Below, in pieces: positions 45,506 to 55,104 of a stretch of 64,000 bases of DNA. Both the position numbers and the translations under genes were made by a program. The notes under the pieces were generated by a model that worked only from the letters and a program-made list of their open reading frames with translations, was not told where the DNA came from and searched no databases. How positions within the stretch are numbered: position 1 is the first letter of the stretch; every line of letters begins with the position of its first letter. Origin of the DNA: LMUY01 sp965199005 (GTDB lineage Bacteria; Pseudomonadota; Alphaproteobacteria; Acetobacterales; Acetobacteraceae); NCBI GenBank assembly GCA_965199005.1, contig CBDAQK010000001.1, forward strand, positions 2,170,001 through 2,234,000, written 5' to 3'.

Positions 45506-46348
45506 ATGGCGATGGCTGGCTGGCAGATTACGCGCCGTGCCCTTGCATTGGCGGGGGTCGGCGCGGTTGGCGGTGTGGTCGCCGGGGGGCGCAAACCGGC
45601 CCGGGCCCTCACGCTCACCCGGGAAATCACCGACATGACTTGGATGGAGGTGCGTGACTCCGTAGCAGCCGGCAACCGGGTTGCGATCGTGCCGAGCGGC
45701 GGGCTGGAGGAAAACGGCCCACACATGATCATCGGCAAGCACGATTATATCGTCACGTGGGCGGCCCGCCGGATCGCCGCCGAGCTGGGCAACGCTCTGG
45801 TCGTGCCGACGGTCTCCTACGTGCCGGAAGGCACCTACGAGCCGCGCACCAACAATCTGCTGTTTCCCGGGACGATTGGCGTTCCGCCAGCCATTTTCGC
45901 CGGCATTTTGGAGGGGATCGCCCGTAGCCTGAAGCTGACGGGATTCGAGACCATCTGTTTCATCGCCGATCACGGCCTGTCGATTGCGCCCCAGGCGGAA
46001 GTGGCGGCGAAACTGACCGCGGAATGGGGCGACAAGGGGCCAAAGGTTCTCGCCATCAACTCCTATTTCGCCGATGCCGCTGAAACCGCCTATCTGCGCA
46101 GTCAAGGTGAGACGGACGCCGCCATCGGCCAGCACGCCACCCTCTCCGACACGTCCGAGCTGATGGCCGTCCACCCGGAGGGGGTCGACCTCACCCGCCT
46201 GCCTTCCAACGTGTCGTCATATCCCGCCCTCGGCGTGTTCGGTGACCCTCGCCGGTCCAGTATTCCCCGCGGCGAGGCGATGATGGCGTTGAAGGTGGCG
46301 GCCTCCGTGGCGCAAATCCGTGCCGCCACGGCAGGCGCTGCCGGCTGA
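45506..46348 (+). CDS. Creatininase family protein, exported
   Basis: This 280-residue protein has an N-terminal 'QITRRALALAGVGAVGGVV', a likely twin-arginine signal, then the creatininase fold: 'VAIVPSGGLEENGPHMIIGKHD' with the Glu and His/Asp metal ligands, 'PEGTYEPRTNNLLFPGTIG', 'ICFIADHG' and 'SDTSELMAVHPEGVD'. Family members cleave amide or lactam rings using two metals. Export is unusual for creatininase itself, so this may act on an envelope or periplasmic compound. ATG 45506 is used. Its stop overlaps the next start by one base. Confidence 0.82.
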   Translation: MAMAGWQITRRALALAGVGAVGGVVAGGRKPARALTLTREITDMTWMEVRDSVAAGNRVAIVPSGGLEENGPHMIIGKHDYIVTWAARRIAAELGNALVVPTVSYVPEGTYEPRTNNLLFPGTIGVPPAIFAGILEGIARSLKLTGFETICFIADHGLSIAPQAEVAAKLTAEWGDKGPKVLAINSYFADAAETAYLRSQGETDAAIGQHATLSDTSELMAVHPEGVDLTRLPSNVSSYPALGVFGDPRRSSIPRGEAMMALKVAASVAQIRAATAGAAG

Positions 46349-47193
46349 TGTCCGTCGCCGCGGCGATTTTCAGCCGGTTCACCACCGTTACGCTCCAAAC
46401 CTTGGCCGTGACGATGATCCTGGCCCTGGTCTTTACCCTTCTGGCCATGGTCGTGGCTGCCTGCAACAAATCGCCGCCTTGGTGGCGCAAGCCTGATTTG
46501 GCGACCGATCTGTGCTGGGTCCTGGTACCCCGCCTGCTCTATGGCTACGCGCAGACCCTCATGCTCACCCTGGGGATCGCCGCCTTCTACGGCATCACCG
46601 ACCCGGACCGCTTTTTCGCCGGCGGGTTTGGCCCGTTGGCTGGACTGGGGTTTTGGCCGCAGATTGCGCTCTATCTGCTGGGCAATGACCTGGTGATGTA
46701 CACCACCCACCGCCTGTTCCACACGGCCCGGCTGTGGCGGTTCCACGCGGTGCATCACTCATCCGAGCAGTTGGAGTGGATTTCGTCGTCCCGGTTCCAT
46801 CCGGTCGACCAAATCTTCCACACGATCTTGTCGGATGTCGTGATGCTGCTCTTGGGCATCCCGCCCGAGATCCTGCTCTGGGTCATGCCGTTCAGCACCG
46901 GGACGGCTGCCTTGGTGCACGCCAATCTCGATTGGGATTTCGGCCCCTTCCGCTACGTGTTGGCGAGCCCCATCTTCCACCGCTGGCACCACACCAGTGC
47001 GGACCGTGGCGGCAGCAGCAACTTCGCCGGGACATTCCCGGTCTTCGACCTGATCTTCGGCACGTTCCACTGTCCCGCCGGGGAACGCCCGGATGCGTAT
47101 GGTGTCGATGAAGCGGACTTTCCGACGCATTTCGCGGGGCAGTTGCTGCGCCCCTTCGCGCGGGCGAAGCCGGAGGTCACGGTCGATCCCTAG
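46348..47193 (+). CDS. Sterol desaturase/fatty acid hydroxylase superfamily protein
   Basis: This 281-residue membrane protein has membrane helices near the start ('TMILALVFTLLAMVVAACN') and the three histidine boxes of the superfamily: 'HRLFH', 'HAVHHSS' and 'HRWHH', which bind a di-iron centre. Enzymes of this group hydroxylate or desaturate lipids such as hopanoids, sterols or fatty acids. It is translationally coupled to the creatininase-like gene (ATG 46348 within the TGA). The likely substrate is an envelope lipid, but nothing specific can be read. Confidence 0.88.
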   Translation: MSVAAAIFSRFTTVTLQTLAVTMILALVFTLLAMVVAACNKSPPWWRKPDLATDLCWVLVPRLLYGYAQTLMLTLGIAAFYGITDPDRFFAGGFGPLAGLGFWPQIALYLLGNDLVMYTTHRLFHTARLWRFHAVHHSSEQLEWISSSRFHPVDQIFHTILSDVVMLLLGIPPEILLWVMPFSTGTAALVHANLDWDFGPFRYVLASPIFHRWHHTSADRGGSSNFAGTFPVFDLIFGTFHCPAGERPDAYGVDEADFPTHFAGQLLRPFARAKPEVTVDP

Positions 47194-47224
47194 CCCGCCG
47201 CCGCTTGGCGGAGTAGTCATCCGG

Positions 47225-49450
47225 TTACTTCAGCAAGACTGGATAGTGGCGGCTAATTGCGCGCGATGTGTTTTCATCGGCGGTTTGGTTGCCGGGCGCG
47301 ACCTGGCTGATGACGGCCCCTTCGATCCGCGCGCCATACAGCCGAAGGGCTGCAATTGCGGCCGAGACGAGCTTCTGCGACGTCCGGCCCCACTGCACGA
47401 TGAGCAATGTGCTGTCCGAAATCGTCGATAGCACGCGGGCATCGGCAAAGCCCAAGACCGGCGGCGCATCCAGGATGATCAGGTCATAGAGCGAACGCGC
47501 CCGGCTCAGCATCGCCTGCACCTCTGGCGATGCAAGGAGGTCCTGGGGGTTCGCGGTGCCGGGAGCCGCAGTGATCACGTCGAACGGCTGCGTGCCGTTC
47601 GTGAAGGTTTGCACCCGGCAGCCGCCTTCCAAACGGATATTCTCCAGCCCGGTGCGCGCATTCAGGCCAAGCTGGGCGGCCACGGCAGGCCGGCGCAAGT
47701 CACAGTCGACCAGCAAGGTGTTGCACCCGGCAGCGGCGGCATTCTTGGCCAATGCCACCGCAATGAAGGTCTTCCCCTCCCGCGGCACCGCTGATGTGAG
47801 CAGGATGACCTGCGGCGACTTCGACGCACCCCGATGCTGCAACATGCTGCGCGTCAGGGTGATCGCGTCTTCAAAGCGCTGCACATTCCCGCCGCGGCCG
47901 AAGCGGACGGCCTTGCGCTCGGGCACGATCCCGATCGCGGGCAGTCCTGTCTGGGATTCGAGCTGGCCTGGAGTTTGGAAGCCTCGGAGGCTGCCTTCCC
48001 GCACCAAAGCCAGGCCCATCGCAACGACGGCAGAAATCAACGCACTGACGGCGATCAGCTGGCGCTTCGATGGCGGCATGGGGCCGACCGCCGGGCTCGC
48101 CGACGAGACCAACTGTGCATCAGGCGTTTGCAGACCGATCTCGTTCGAGGTCCGCTCGAACCAATTGAGATAGCTGGTGTAGATCGACCGCGCAGCCTCC
48201 GCCTCGCTCTGTAGCTGAGCCAGCCGGACCTCTGATTGACCCTGGCCCGACACCCGGCTCTGCAAATCGGCGAGTTGTGCCTGCAGCGCGTCCTCACGCG
48301 CCTTTGCCGCGTTGGCTTGGTTCGCCACGCTCGCAGCGATATTGCGCACCTCGGCGGTGATTCGTGCGTTGATGTCGGCCTGCTCGGCATGGAGCGAGCG
48401 CATGCCCGGATCGTTGTCGGACCGGCTTATCGCCAGATGCGCGATTTTGGCACTCACATCAGCCAGTTGCTCGCGATAATGCTGGATCAGGGAGGAGGCG
48501 ACGACCTGTGGGATCGCGTCCAGACTGGCGCCTGCCGCCAAGGCGGCCTTGATTTGGGCGAGGTTTGCCGCCTGTTCCGCATACGCGCTGGAGGCAATGC
48601 TCAACTGCGCGTTGATCTGCGACATCTGCTGGCCGAGGACGGTCACCCCGCCACCCCCAGCCGTGCTGCTGCCGGAACCACCCCGATCTTGGATCAGCCC
48701 GTAATTGGTCCGGAACGTCTGGACCGCGGCGTTCGCCAGGTTGACCTTTTCGCGCAGGGCATTGAGCCGGGCATCGAACCAACCGCTCGCATGGGCGATC
48801 GCGTCTGTCTTCACCTTCTTCGTGAAGGCGATGTAGGCCGTCGCATACGCGTTGGCGATGTCGGCACTGAGCTTCGGGTCGTCCGTCTTCGCCCCAATGT
48901 TGATGACGAACGACCTGCCGTCATTGGTGAACGTCATCCGGCTCAGCAGAAGCTCGGTCGCCAGGTCGATGGTCGACTCGGCGTCGAGCGGCGGTTGCAC
49001 CGGGCGGCCCAGGAGCTGTCTGGCGAAGTCGACCGTTCGCCTGACGAGGCCGCGATGGGGCGTGATGACCCGGGCAAAATCGGGCGCGTCCACCAGGTCG
49101 AGTTGGACGACCACCTGCCGCGCAAGCGAGAAGCTTTTTTGCAGGTCAACCTGCGTCCGGATGGCGACGGAGTCACTCGTCGAGGCGATCTTGTTGTCGG
49201 AGATCGACGGGTCGTTGACGCTCGTTTGGCTGCCGACGAGAACGGAGGCGGTCGAGACGTAGCTCTCGGGAAGTCCCAAGATCGCCCAGGCGGCAAAGCA
49301 CACCAGCAGGGCCGTGGTGCATACGATGAAAATCTTGCGGGCCCAGAGGACCGAGATCAGGCGAGCGAGGGAGACAGCCGACGGGTCCGCCTGCGCAGGG
49401 ACGCCCGCGAGGGACAGAGGCGGCTCGGTCACATTGGTCGAAATGCTCAT
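47225..49450 (-). CDS. Wzc-like polysaccharide co-polymerase and tyrosine autokinase
   Basis: This 741-residue protein has a Wzz-type chain-length domain between two membrane segments ('IFIVCTTALLVCFAAWAILG' and 'QLIAVSALISAVVAMGLAL'), long periplasmic coiled coils, and a BY-kinase domain with Walker A 'SAVPREGKTFIA', Walker A' 'TLLVDCDLRRP' and Walker B 'YDLIILDAPPVLGFAD'. It regulates polymer length and export with a Wza partner, here encoded near 37.6 kb. The usual C-terminal tyrosine cluster is reduced to one Tyr ('SRHYPVLLK'), so regulation by phosphorylation may be altered. ATG 49450 is a natural start. Confidence 0.9.
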   Translation of the reverse strand: MSISTNVTEPPLSLAGVPAQADPSAVSLARLISVLWARKIFIVCTTALLVCFAAWAILGLPESYVSTASVLVGSQTSVNDPSISDNKIASTSDSVAIRTQVDLQKSFSLARQVVVQLDLVDAPDFARVITPHRGLVRRTVDFARQLLGRPVQPPLDAESTIDLATELLLSRMTFTNDGRSFVINIGAKTDDPKLSADIANAYATAYIAFTKKVKTDAIAHASGWFDARLNALREKVNLANAAVQTFRTNYGLIQDRGGSGSSTAGGGGVTVLGQQMSQINAQLSIASSAYAEQAANLAQIKAALAAGASLDAIPQVVASSLIQHYREQLADVSAKIAHLAISRSDNDPGMRSLHAEQADINARITAEVRNIAASVANQANAAKAREDALQAQLADLQSRVSGQGQSEVRLAQLQSEAEAARSIYTSYLNWFERTSNEIGLQTPDAQLVSSASPAVGPMPPSKRQLIAVSALISAVVAMGLALVREGSLRGFQTPGQLESQTGLPAIGIVPERKAVRFGRGGNVQRFEDAITLTRSMLQHRGASKSPQVILLTSAVPREGKTFIAVALAKNAAAAGCNTLLVDCDLRRPAVAAQLGLNARTGLENIRLEGGCRVQTFTNGTQPFDVITAAPGTANPQDLLASPEVQAMLSRARSLYDLIILDAPPVLGFADARVLSTISDSTLLIVQWGRTSQKLVSAAIAALRLYGARIEGAVISQVAPGNQTADENTSRAISRHYPVLLK

Positions 49451-49677
49451 GAGTTCGAAGCCTTAAACCGCTGGCGCAACCGGATCCCCTTTTACCGACG
49501 TACCGCTGCTCGTGAAGGACTTTCGCCGGCGTCCTCTTACACCAAAATGGCCGGTTGTGCAGCGCGGCCTTTAGAAACACTCCGTATGCTCGGGACGTTC
49601 GCTGCGGCACTGCTGGCCACGTCACCGCCGAGTGGGGTATCCGCGTCGCCATTCTTCGATGGAAATGGCCTCACCGT

Positions 49678-50802
49678 ATGAACCTTCGCCGGGTTGCCGC
49701 CGAAGCCTACCTCGCGGGGTTGGCCCGTTACGACCGTCTCTGCCTGCGAGGACAATCGGGGCAAAGACGGTTCGACCGCGTCGGGGTGGTTGCCGCAGTG
49801 CAGCGCCGGAACGGTATCTCCGCCGGGGCACGGCTGCAAATGGAGGCGCTAAAGCGGGCCGGCGTCCCGGCGGTTCTGCTCGATGCGACGCCTGCCTTGC
49901 GCAACCCGGCCTACCGTATTCCTCACGACCCCGCCACGGCATACGTCTTCCACAGCGGCGGGCCCCAATTGGCTGCCATGGTGGCGAGCGTTCTGCCGCA
50001 AGCCAAGGACGCGTGGCGGATTGCCTATTGGGCCTGGGAGCTTCCCGCCCCGCCACGGACATGGCCGCAACCGGGTGGGCTGGTGTCGGAAATCTGGACG
50101 CCGAGCGAGTTCGCCCGCAAAAGCCTCGCAATGCGGTTTGGCCTGCCGATCGGGGTTGCTCCGCACGCGATCCGGCCCGGACCCGAGCGTCATAGACGGC
50201 AATCGCAACAGCCCTTCACCGTGCTGACCATGGCAGATAGCCGGTCCAGCTATGCCAGGAAGAACCCGGCTGCGGCCGTGCGGGCCTTCTGCCGGGCCTT
50301 CGGCGAGGCGCAGGGGGCCAAGTTGGTCGTGAAGTTGAATGGGAATGATTTCGACCGTGCAGCGCTGCTGGGGGAGGCGCAATCCTGGCGCAATATCGAA
50401 ATTTTCGATGAGTTTCTGGATGATGCAGCGCTGCGGGCACTGTTCCTGTCCACCGACGTGCTGCTGTCACTGCACCGGGCCGAAGGGTTCGGCATCCCCA
50501 TGCTCGAGGCGATGGCGCTGGGCATCCCCGTGGTTGGGACCGCGTGGTCCGGTAACCTCGACTTCATGAACGCTGACAACAGTCTGTTGGTTCCCTTCAC
50601 CAGCGTCCCCGTGCGCGACGAGTCCGTCTACTCGCGTTACCAGGATGCGGTGTGGGCCGAGCCCGACGAGGCGGCAGCGGCGGCGGCGCTGACCCGGCTT
50701 CGGGAGGACGACGCGTTCTACCAATCGATTGCCACCCATGCCGTCCGCTCGGCGCAATCGCTTGCGGATGGATGGCAGATCCCTGCGCTGCCGGCGCATT
50801 AA
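49678..50802 (+). CDS. GT4-like glycosyltransferase
   Basis: This protein of 374 residues from ATG 49678 has GT-B features: 'ISAGARLQMEALKRAGV', 'RIAYWAWELPAPP', 'SEIWTPSEFARKSLAMRFG', 'VLTMADSRSSYARKNPAAAVRAF' and the donor loop 'LLSLHRAEGFGIPMLEAMAL' with E-x7-E. It is divergent from the Wzc-like gene and probably builds the same polymer. The frame opens at 49555 but the upstream part reads as non-coding. Sugar unknown. Confidence 0.86.
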   Translation: MNLRRVAAEAYLAGLARYDRLCLRGQSGQRRFDRVGVVAAVQRRNGISAGARLQMEALKRAGVPAVLLDATPALRNPAYRIPHDPATAYVFHSGGPQLAAMVASVLPQAKDAWRIAYWAWELPAPPRTWPQPGGLVSEIWTPSEFARKSLAMRFGLPIGVAPHAIRPGPERHRRQSQQPFTVLTMADSRSSYARKNPAAAVRAFCRAFGEAQGAKLVVKLNGNDFDRAALLGEAQSWRNIEIFDEFLDDAALRALFLSTDVLLSLHRAEGFGIPMLEAMALGIPVVGTAWSGNLDFMNADNSLLVPFTSVPVRDESVYSRYQDAVWAEPDEAAAAAALTRLREDDAFYQSIATHAVRSAQSLADGWQIPALPAH

Positions 50803-50858
50803 ACCCCCGTCAATGAGATTCGGCGCAGAATAGCTCATAAATTGATCCGGTACCCTTA

Positions 50859-52916
50859 GTGAAAATACGCCCGATGCTCATGATGTGCTTCTGGCTCGTG
50901 GGCGGTCTCGCCGTGTCAAGCGCATCCATTGGGATCGTCCAGTCGGCGGCGTTGCGGTCCACGCTCGCCGTGGCAGGGCATTTGACCGACGCGTTGCAGA
51001 TCACCCTGCTGGTCAGCGAGAAGCTGGCGCTGGAGCGCAGTGCCGCCGCGACCGTCTTCGACCTGCCGGACACCCCCAGCCCTGCTGAATTGGCGCCTTA
51101 CAAGAATGCTGTCATTGCGAGTGACGCGGTGTTCGACCGGGCCGCGCGCGCTTATCCCAATGCCGCCAACCGGTTTCAGGGGACCAAACGCGCGTTGAAT
51201 TTGGCGCGGGAGAAGATGCTGGCGGCCTTTGCACAACGGCCACAGGATCGCGTCGAACACGTCAGTGACGCCTTCATCGACGCGATCTCCCAGGCCCAGG
51301 CTGAAACCAGTCAAGTGGCCGATGAGCTCGAGCGTAAAGTCGGCCATCGCTCGCCCAGCCTTGGGAACTTGGTTGGGGTTGCCCGCCTGTCACAGGGGCT
51401 GCGGGAAGTCGTCGGCCTGCGGGCTGCTCTCCTATCCGGGATGCTGAATGGAGGGCCGTCTGGCATTGGCCAGATGCAGCGGATCGACGAGTTGACCGGT
51501 GCGGCGAATGTCTTGTGGGTGCGGCTGAAGATGACGGTTGCCCAGATGAAAGGCAGCCCAGATGTCATGGCCGCCTGCATTGCGACGCAGGGGAGCACGA
51601 TGGGGGAAGGTGCCCGGATGTACCGCAGCATCACGGACGCCCTGCGCGCCGGCCGCCCGGCCCCGATGACGGCAGCGGAGTATCACGCCAGGACGCCGCC
51701 CTTCATGTCCAGTGCTTTGTTATTGCGCGATTCCGCATTCAAGGAAGCCGGCCGGCTGCGTGCCGCGATCCTGCACGAGGCCCGCATGCAAATGTGGCGA
51801 GGCGCCTGTTTGGCAGCAGCCGCCCTGCTCGTCGTGATCCTCGCATCGATCCAGATCGTCCGCCGCCTGTCGCGCCCGCTGCTGCAACTGGCGGGTGCCG
51901 TGTCGCGGATTGCCGATGGCGATCTGTCCGTGCCGGTGCCCGGTGCCGACCGGCTGGACGAGTTGGGCGAGGTCGCTGCCGCCGTGTCTATCCTGACCCA
52001 GCGGGCGACTGCGGCGGAACGGCTGCGCCAGCAGGCCGCCGCAGAGCAGGAGCGCAAGATTGCGATGGCGGCCATGCTGACCGAGGCGGCCAAACGGTTC
52101 GAAGATGTGAGCCTGTCTGCCCTGGCGCGGGTTGCCGCGACCGAGGCCGAGTTGTCCGAAGCCGCCCACACGATCAACCACGCTGCTGCCTTGACCGCCC
52201 AGGAAGCGCGTGGCGCCGCCGAGGGCGTCGCGGTCGCCGCTACCAGCGTGGCGGCGGTGGCGTCGGCAACGGAGGAATTGGCGGTGTCCGTTCAGCACGT
52301 GTCCGAGCGGATGTCGGTTGCCGCGCGGGCTGCCGGGCTGGCGGCCATGGGGGCAGACCGGGCGGCGGATGCGGTGGAGCATCTGGCCGGCACGGCGCGG
52401 CGGATCGAGGATATTTTGCGGCTGATCGTCGATATCGCCGGGCGCACCAACCTTTTGGCCCTCAACGCCACCATCGAGGCCGCTCGTGCCGGAGAGGCGG
52501 GGCGCGGTTTCGCCGTGGTCGCCTCCGAAGTGAAGAAGCTGGCAGCGCAAACCGCCAAAGCGGCGCAAGACGTCAGCTCCCACGTGACCGCCATCCTATC
52601 GGCCACCGCCGAGGCAACGGCGGCGATCAGTGGGTTATCGGTCGAGGTGAGTGCCGTGTCCGCCACCGCTGACGATGTGGCCTCGGCCCTTACGGAGCAG
52701 GGTGCCGCCACGCAAGAAATCGCCAAAGCGGCCCAATCCGCTGCGAGCGGCACGGACGCCGCCACCTCCAAGGTGGCAAGTGCCGCGATCCAAACGGAGG
52801 CCGCACGCGCCACGGCAATGCGCTTGCCACAGGTTTCTGCGGCGGTCGGAGAGGCGACCGGCTTGTTGCGCGACAGCGTCGGTACGTTCGTGAGCGAGGT
52901 GCGTGCGGCTGCCTAG
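50859..52916 (+). CDS. Methyl-accepting chemotaxis protein (685 residues), first of a pair
   Basis: This receptor has a first membrane helix ('LMMCFWLVGGLAVSSASIGIV'), a helical periplasmic domain of about 280 residues, a second helix ('ACLAAAALLVVILASIQIV'), a HAMP domain ('LLQLAGAVSRIADGDLSVPV') and a signalling domain with the tip 'RTNLLALNATIEAARAG'. The periplasmic part contains 'SQGLREVVGLRAALLSGML', reminiscent of nitrate-sensing-like helical bundles, though ligand residues cannot be placed. GTG 50859 is used as start. A second receptor of exactly the same length lies 2.5 kb downstream, probably an old duplication. Confidence 0.92.
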   Translation: MKIRPMLMMCFWLVGGLAVSSASIGIVQSAALRSTLAVAGHLTDALQITLLVSEKLALERSAAATVFDLPDTPSPAELAPYKNAVIASDAVFDRAARAYPNAANRFQGTKRALNLAREKMLAAFAQRPQDRVEHVSDAFIDAISQAQAETSQVADELERKVGHRSPSLGNLVGVARLSQGLREVVGLRAALLSGMLNGGPSGIGQMQRIDELTGAANVLWVRLKMTVAQMKGSPDVMAACIATQGSTMGEGARMYRSITDALRAGRPAPMTAAEYHARTPPFMSSALLLRDSAFKEAGRLRAAILHEARMQMWRGACLAAAALLVVILASIQIVRRLSRPLLQLAGAVSRIADGDLSVPVPGADRLDELGEVAAAVSILTQRATAAERLRQQAAAEQERKIAMAAMLTEAAKRFEDVSLSALARVAATEAELSEAAHTINHAAALTAQEARGAAEGVAVAATSVAAVASATEELAVSVQHVSERMSVAARAAGLAAMGADRAADAVEHLAGTARRIEDILRLIVDIAGRTNLLALNATIEAARAGEAGRGFAVVASEVKKLAAQTAKAAQDVSSHVTAILSATAEATAAISGLSVEVSAVSATADDVASALTEQGAATQEIAKAAQSAASGTDAATSKVASAAIQTEAARATAMRLPQVSAAVGEATGLLRDSVGTFVSEVRAAA

Positions 52917-53024
52917 GCTATACTGCGCTGGCGAGCCAGCCCTGCGCATGCCATGGTTCACGTCAACCAACCAAGTCGTGGCGTGGGGGCACGCTCGCTC
53001 CCGGCCTGGCTCTAGGAGACGCAG

Positions 53025-53186
53025 ATGGCCAAGGTGAACTACCAGTTTCAGAAAGCCGAGCGCGAGCGGGCAAAGCTGGCCAAGAAGGAGGCCAAGCGCC
53101 GCGAAGAGCACGAGCGGACTGCCGCCCCACCCGATGTCCCTGCGCCAGCAGAGGCGCCGCAGGGGAAGGCGCCCGCCGAGTCCTGA
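53025..53186 (+). CDS. Small basic conserved protein
   Basis: This 53-residue protein starts at ATG 53025 behind a good ribosome site (TAGGAGAC). Its first half is charged and helical ('KVNYQFQKAERERAKLAKKE') and its second is Ala/Pro-rich. 'MAKVNYQFQK' at the start is a pattern seen in short conserved bacterial proteins of unknown function, often annotated only as hypothetical. It is too short for most gene callers but has clean start, stop and spacing. Function unknown. Confidence 0.7.
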   Translation: MAKVNYQFQKAERERAKLAKKEAKRREEHERTAAPPDVPAPAEAPQGKAPAES

Positions 53187-53316
53187 TCCAGCGGCGTCCT
53201 GCCGGCGAACGGATTGACCTACCCCGCCCACGTGACGTTCCTTCGCAGGAGTTCAGCGCGGCGCGGCGTCACTTGGGCGCCGTGGCGCGTGCGGACAATC
53301 AGCAGGAGGATGAGGC

Positions 53317-54150
53317 GTGATCGAATGGGGCCAGATGAGCCAGGCGGAGCGTGACGACGCCTACAACAACAGCACCGCAGTCCCGAACAGCCCGGCGTTG
53401 AACGCCGCCCGCGTCGCGGACTCGGCCGCCTGCCGGGCGGAATGGAAGGGCTCGCTGGACGTGCCGTATGGGCAGGCGGCGCGCCAACGCTTGGATATCT
53501 TCCCTGCTGCCGACCCGGCGGCGCCGTGCTTCTTCTTCATCCATGGCGGCTACTGGCAGCGGAATGCGCGGGAGGAGTTCACCGTCCTGGGCGCCGGGTT
53601 GCGCGCGCGGGGCTGGTCTGTGGTGATGCCCGGCTACACCCTGGCCCCCGAGGCCACGATGACCCAAATCAATGCCGAGATTCACGCTGCGCTGGATTGG
53701 CTGGCCGTGAACGGGGCTGCGCATGGCGTGGCCGGGCCGGTGCTGTTGTCCGGTTGGTCCGCCGGCGGCCATCTGACTGCGATGGGGCTCGGTCACCCTC
53801 TCGTGGTGGCGGGGATGGCGATTTCGGGCCTCTTCGAGCTGGGGCCCATGCGCGACACCTACCTCAACAAGGCGATGCAGCTGACCGACGAGGAGGTCGT
53901 CACGCTGTCGCCGCTTCGGCTGCCCCCGGTGGCAAAGCCGCTGGCGATCACCTATGGCACCGCTGAACTGCCACCCTTGGTGCAGGACAGCCGGAACTTG
54001 CATGCCAAACGGTCCGCCGCGCACCTGCCCGGGGCCTTGGTCCCTGCCCCGGGCGGCGACCACTTCACGATCGTGGAGGAGCTGCGGCGCCCGGATGGGC
54101 TGCTGGTGCGAACCGCGATCGAGGCCCTGGCGCAAGCGTCCGCGGGCTGA
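53317..54150 (+). CDS. Alpha/beta hydrolase (kynurenine formamidase/esterase-like)
   Basis: This 277-residue enzyme has an oxyanion motif 'FFFIHGGYWQR', the nucleophile Ser148 in 'LSGWSAGGHLTAM' and the C-terminal His in 'PGGDHFTIVE'. The arrangement matches the esterase/lipase-like alpha/beta hydrolases that include kynurenine formamidase ('HGGYW', 'GWSAGGHL'). It starts at GTG 53317. It is convergent with the short-chain dehydrogenase gene, whose stop codon is one base away. Substrate unknown. Confidence 0.85.
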   Translation: MIEWGQMSQAERDDAYNNSTAVPNSPALNAARVADSAACRAEWKGSLDVPYGQAARQRLDIFPAADPAAPCFFFIHGGYWQRNAREEFTVLGAGLRARGWSVVMPGYTLAPEATMTQINAEIHAALDWLAVNGAAHGVAGPVLLSGWSAGGHLTAMGLGHPLVVAGMAISGLFELGPMRDTYLNKAMQLTDEEVVTLSPLRLPPVAKPLAITYGTAELPPLVQDSRNLHAKRSAAHLPGALVPAPGGDHFTIVEELRRPDGLLVRTAIEALAQASAG

Positions 54151-54151
54151 G

Positions 54152-54919
54152 TCAGCGCGGCGCCATGCGGAGCGCGCCGTCCAGCCGGATCACTTCGCCA
54201 TTCATCATCGGGGTTTCGACGATGAACCGCACGACACCGGCATACTCCGCCGGTTCGCCCAGGCGGGAGGGAAATGGCACCGATGCCCCGAGTGATGCCT
54301 GTACTTCGGCGGGCAGACCGTCCATCATCGGGGTGCGGAACAGGCCGGGTGCAATGGTGGCGATTCGGATGCCGTTGCGGGCGAGGTCCCGTGCGATTGG
54401 CAATGTCATGCCCACGACGCCTGCCTTGGACGCCGCGTACGCCGCCTGGCCGATCTGGCCGTCGAACGCCGCGACGGAGGCGGTGCAGACGATCACGCCC
54501 CGTTCCCCATCGTCGTTCGGCGTGTTGGCGGCCATGGCGGCGGCGGCCAGCCGGGTCATGTTGAACGTGCCGACGAGGTTGACCATGATCACCCGTGTGA
54601 AGGCCGCCAGGGCATGCGGTCCATCGCGGCCCACGATTTTTTCGCCATGCGCAATTCCTGCGCAATTGGCAAGTCCGTGCAGGCCGCCAAACGCCTCCGT
54701 CGCGGTAGCCACCGCCGCTTGGCCTGCGGCCTCCTGCGTTACGTCGGTCGCAACGAACCGCACCGCGTTTCCCAACTCCGCAGCAAGCGCTTCGCCGGAC
54801 GTGCGGTTGACGTCCGCAATGACCACCCGTGCCCCCCCGGCGACGAGCATCCGGCTGGTCGCCGCCCCCAGGCCAGAGGCTCCACCGGTGACAATAAAGA
54901 CGCTGCCGTCGACCTGCAT
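54152..54919 (-). CDS. Short-chain dehydrogenase (3-hydroxyacyl-CoA dehydrogenase type-2-like)
   Basis: This 255-residue Rossmann enzyme has the nucleotide motif 'VTGGASGLGAATSRMLVAGG', NAD-type Asp in 'VVIADVN', 'LANCAGIAHGEKI', catalytic Ser in 'IVCTASVAAFDG' and the YxxxK in 'QAAYAASKAGVVGM', with 'LFRTPMMDGLPAEVQ' typical of HSD17B10-like enzymes that oxidise short-chain 3-hydroxyacyl-CoA. ATG 54919 follows a strong ribosome site (GGAGGAG). An upstream in-frame start at 55024 is not supported. Confidence 0.9.
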   Translation of the reverse strand: MQVDGSVFIVTGGASGLGAATSRMLVAGGARVVIADVNRTSGEALAAELGNAVRFVATDVTQEAAGQAAVATATEAFGGLHGLANCAGIAHGEKIVGRDGPHALAAFTRVIMVNLVGTFNMTRLAAAAMAANTPNDDGERGVIVCTASVAAFDGQIGQAAYAASKAGVVGMTLPIARDLARNGIRIATIAPGLFRTPMMDGLPAEVQASLGASVPFPSRLGEPAEYAGVVRFIVETPMMNGEVIRLDGALRMAPR

Positions 54920-55104
54920 ATCGGGCTCCTCCGTGTATGGGCCGCCATATAACGCGCAATTAGCTGTCATCGCACGCACGATGGCCGTCCCAGAGAGACC
55001 GTGCAGTTGCGAGATCAATCCCAAGAGTTGCGGCTTAACGTCAAGAATTAGACGGACATTAATTAATCTCGGTTAATTGGCAGGCGTCACTTGGAGACGC
55101 CCTC

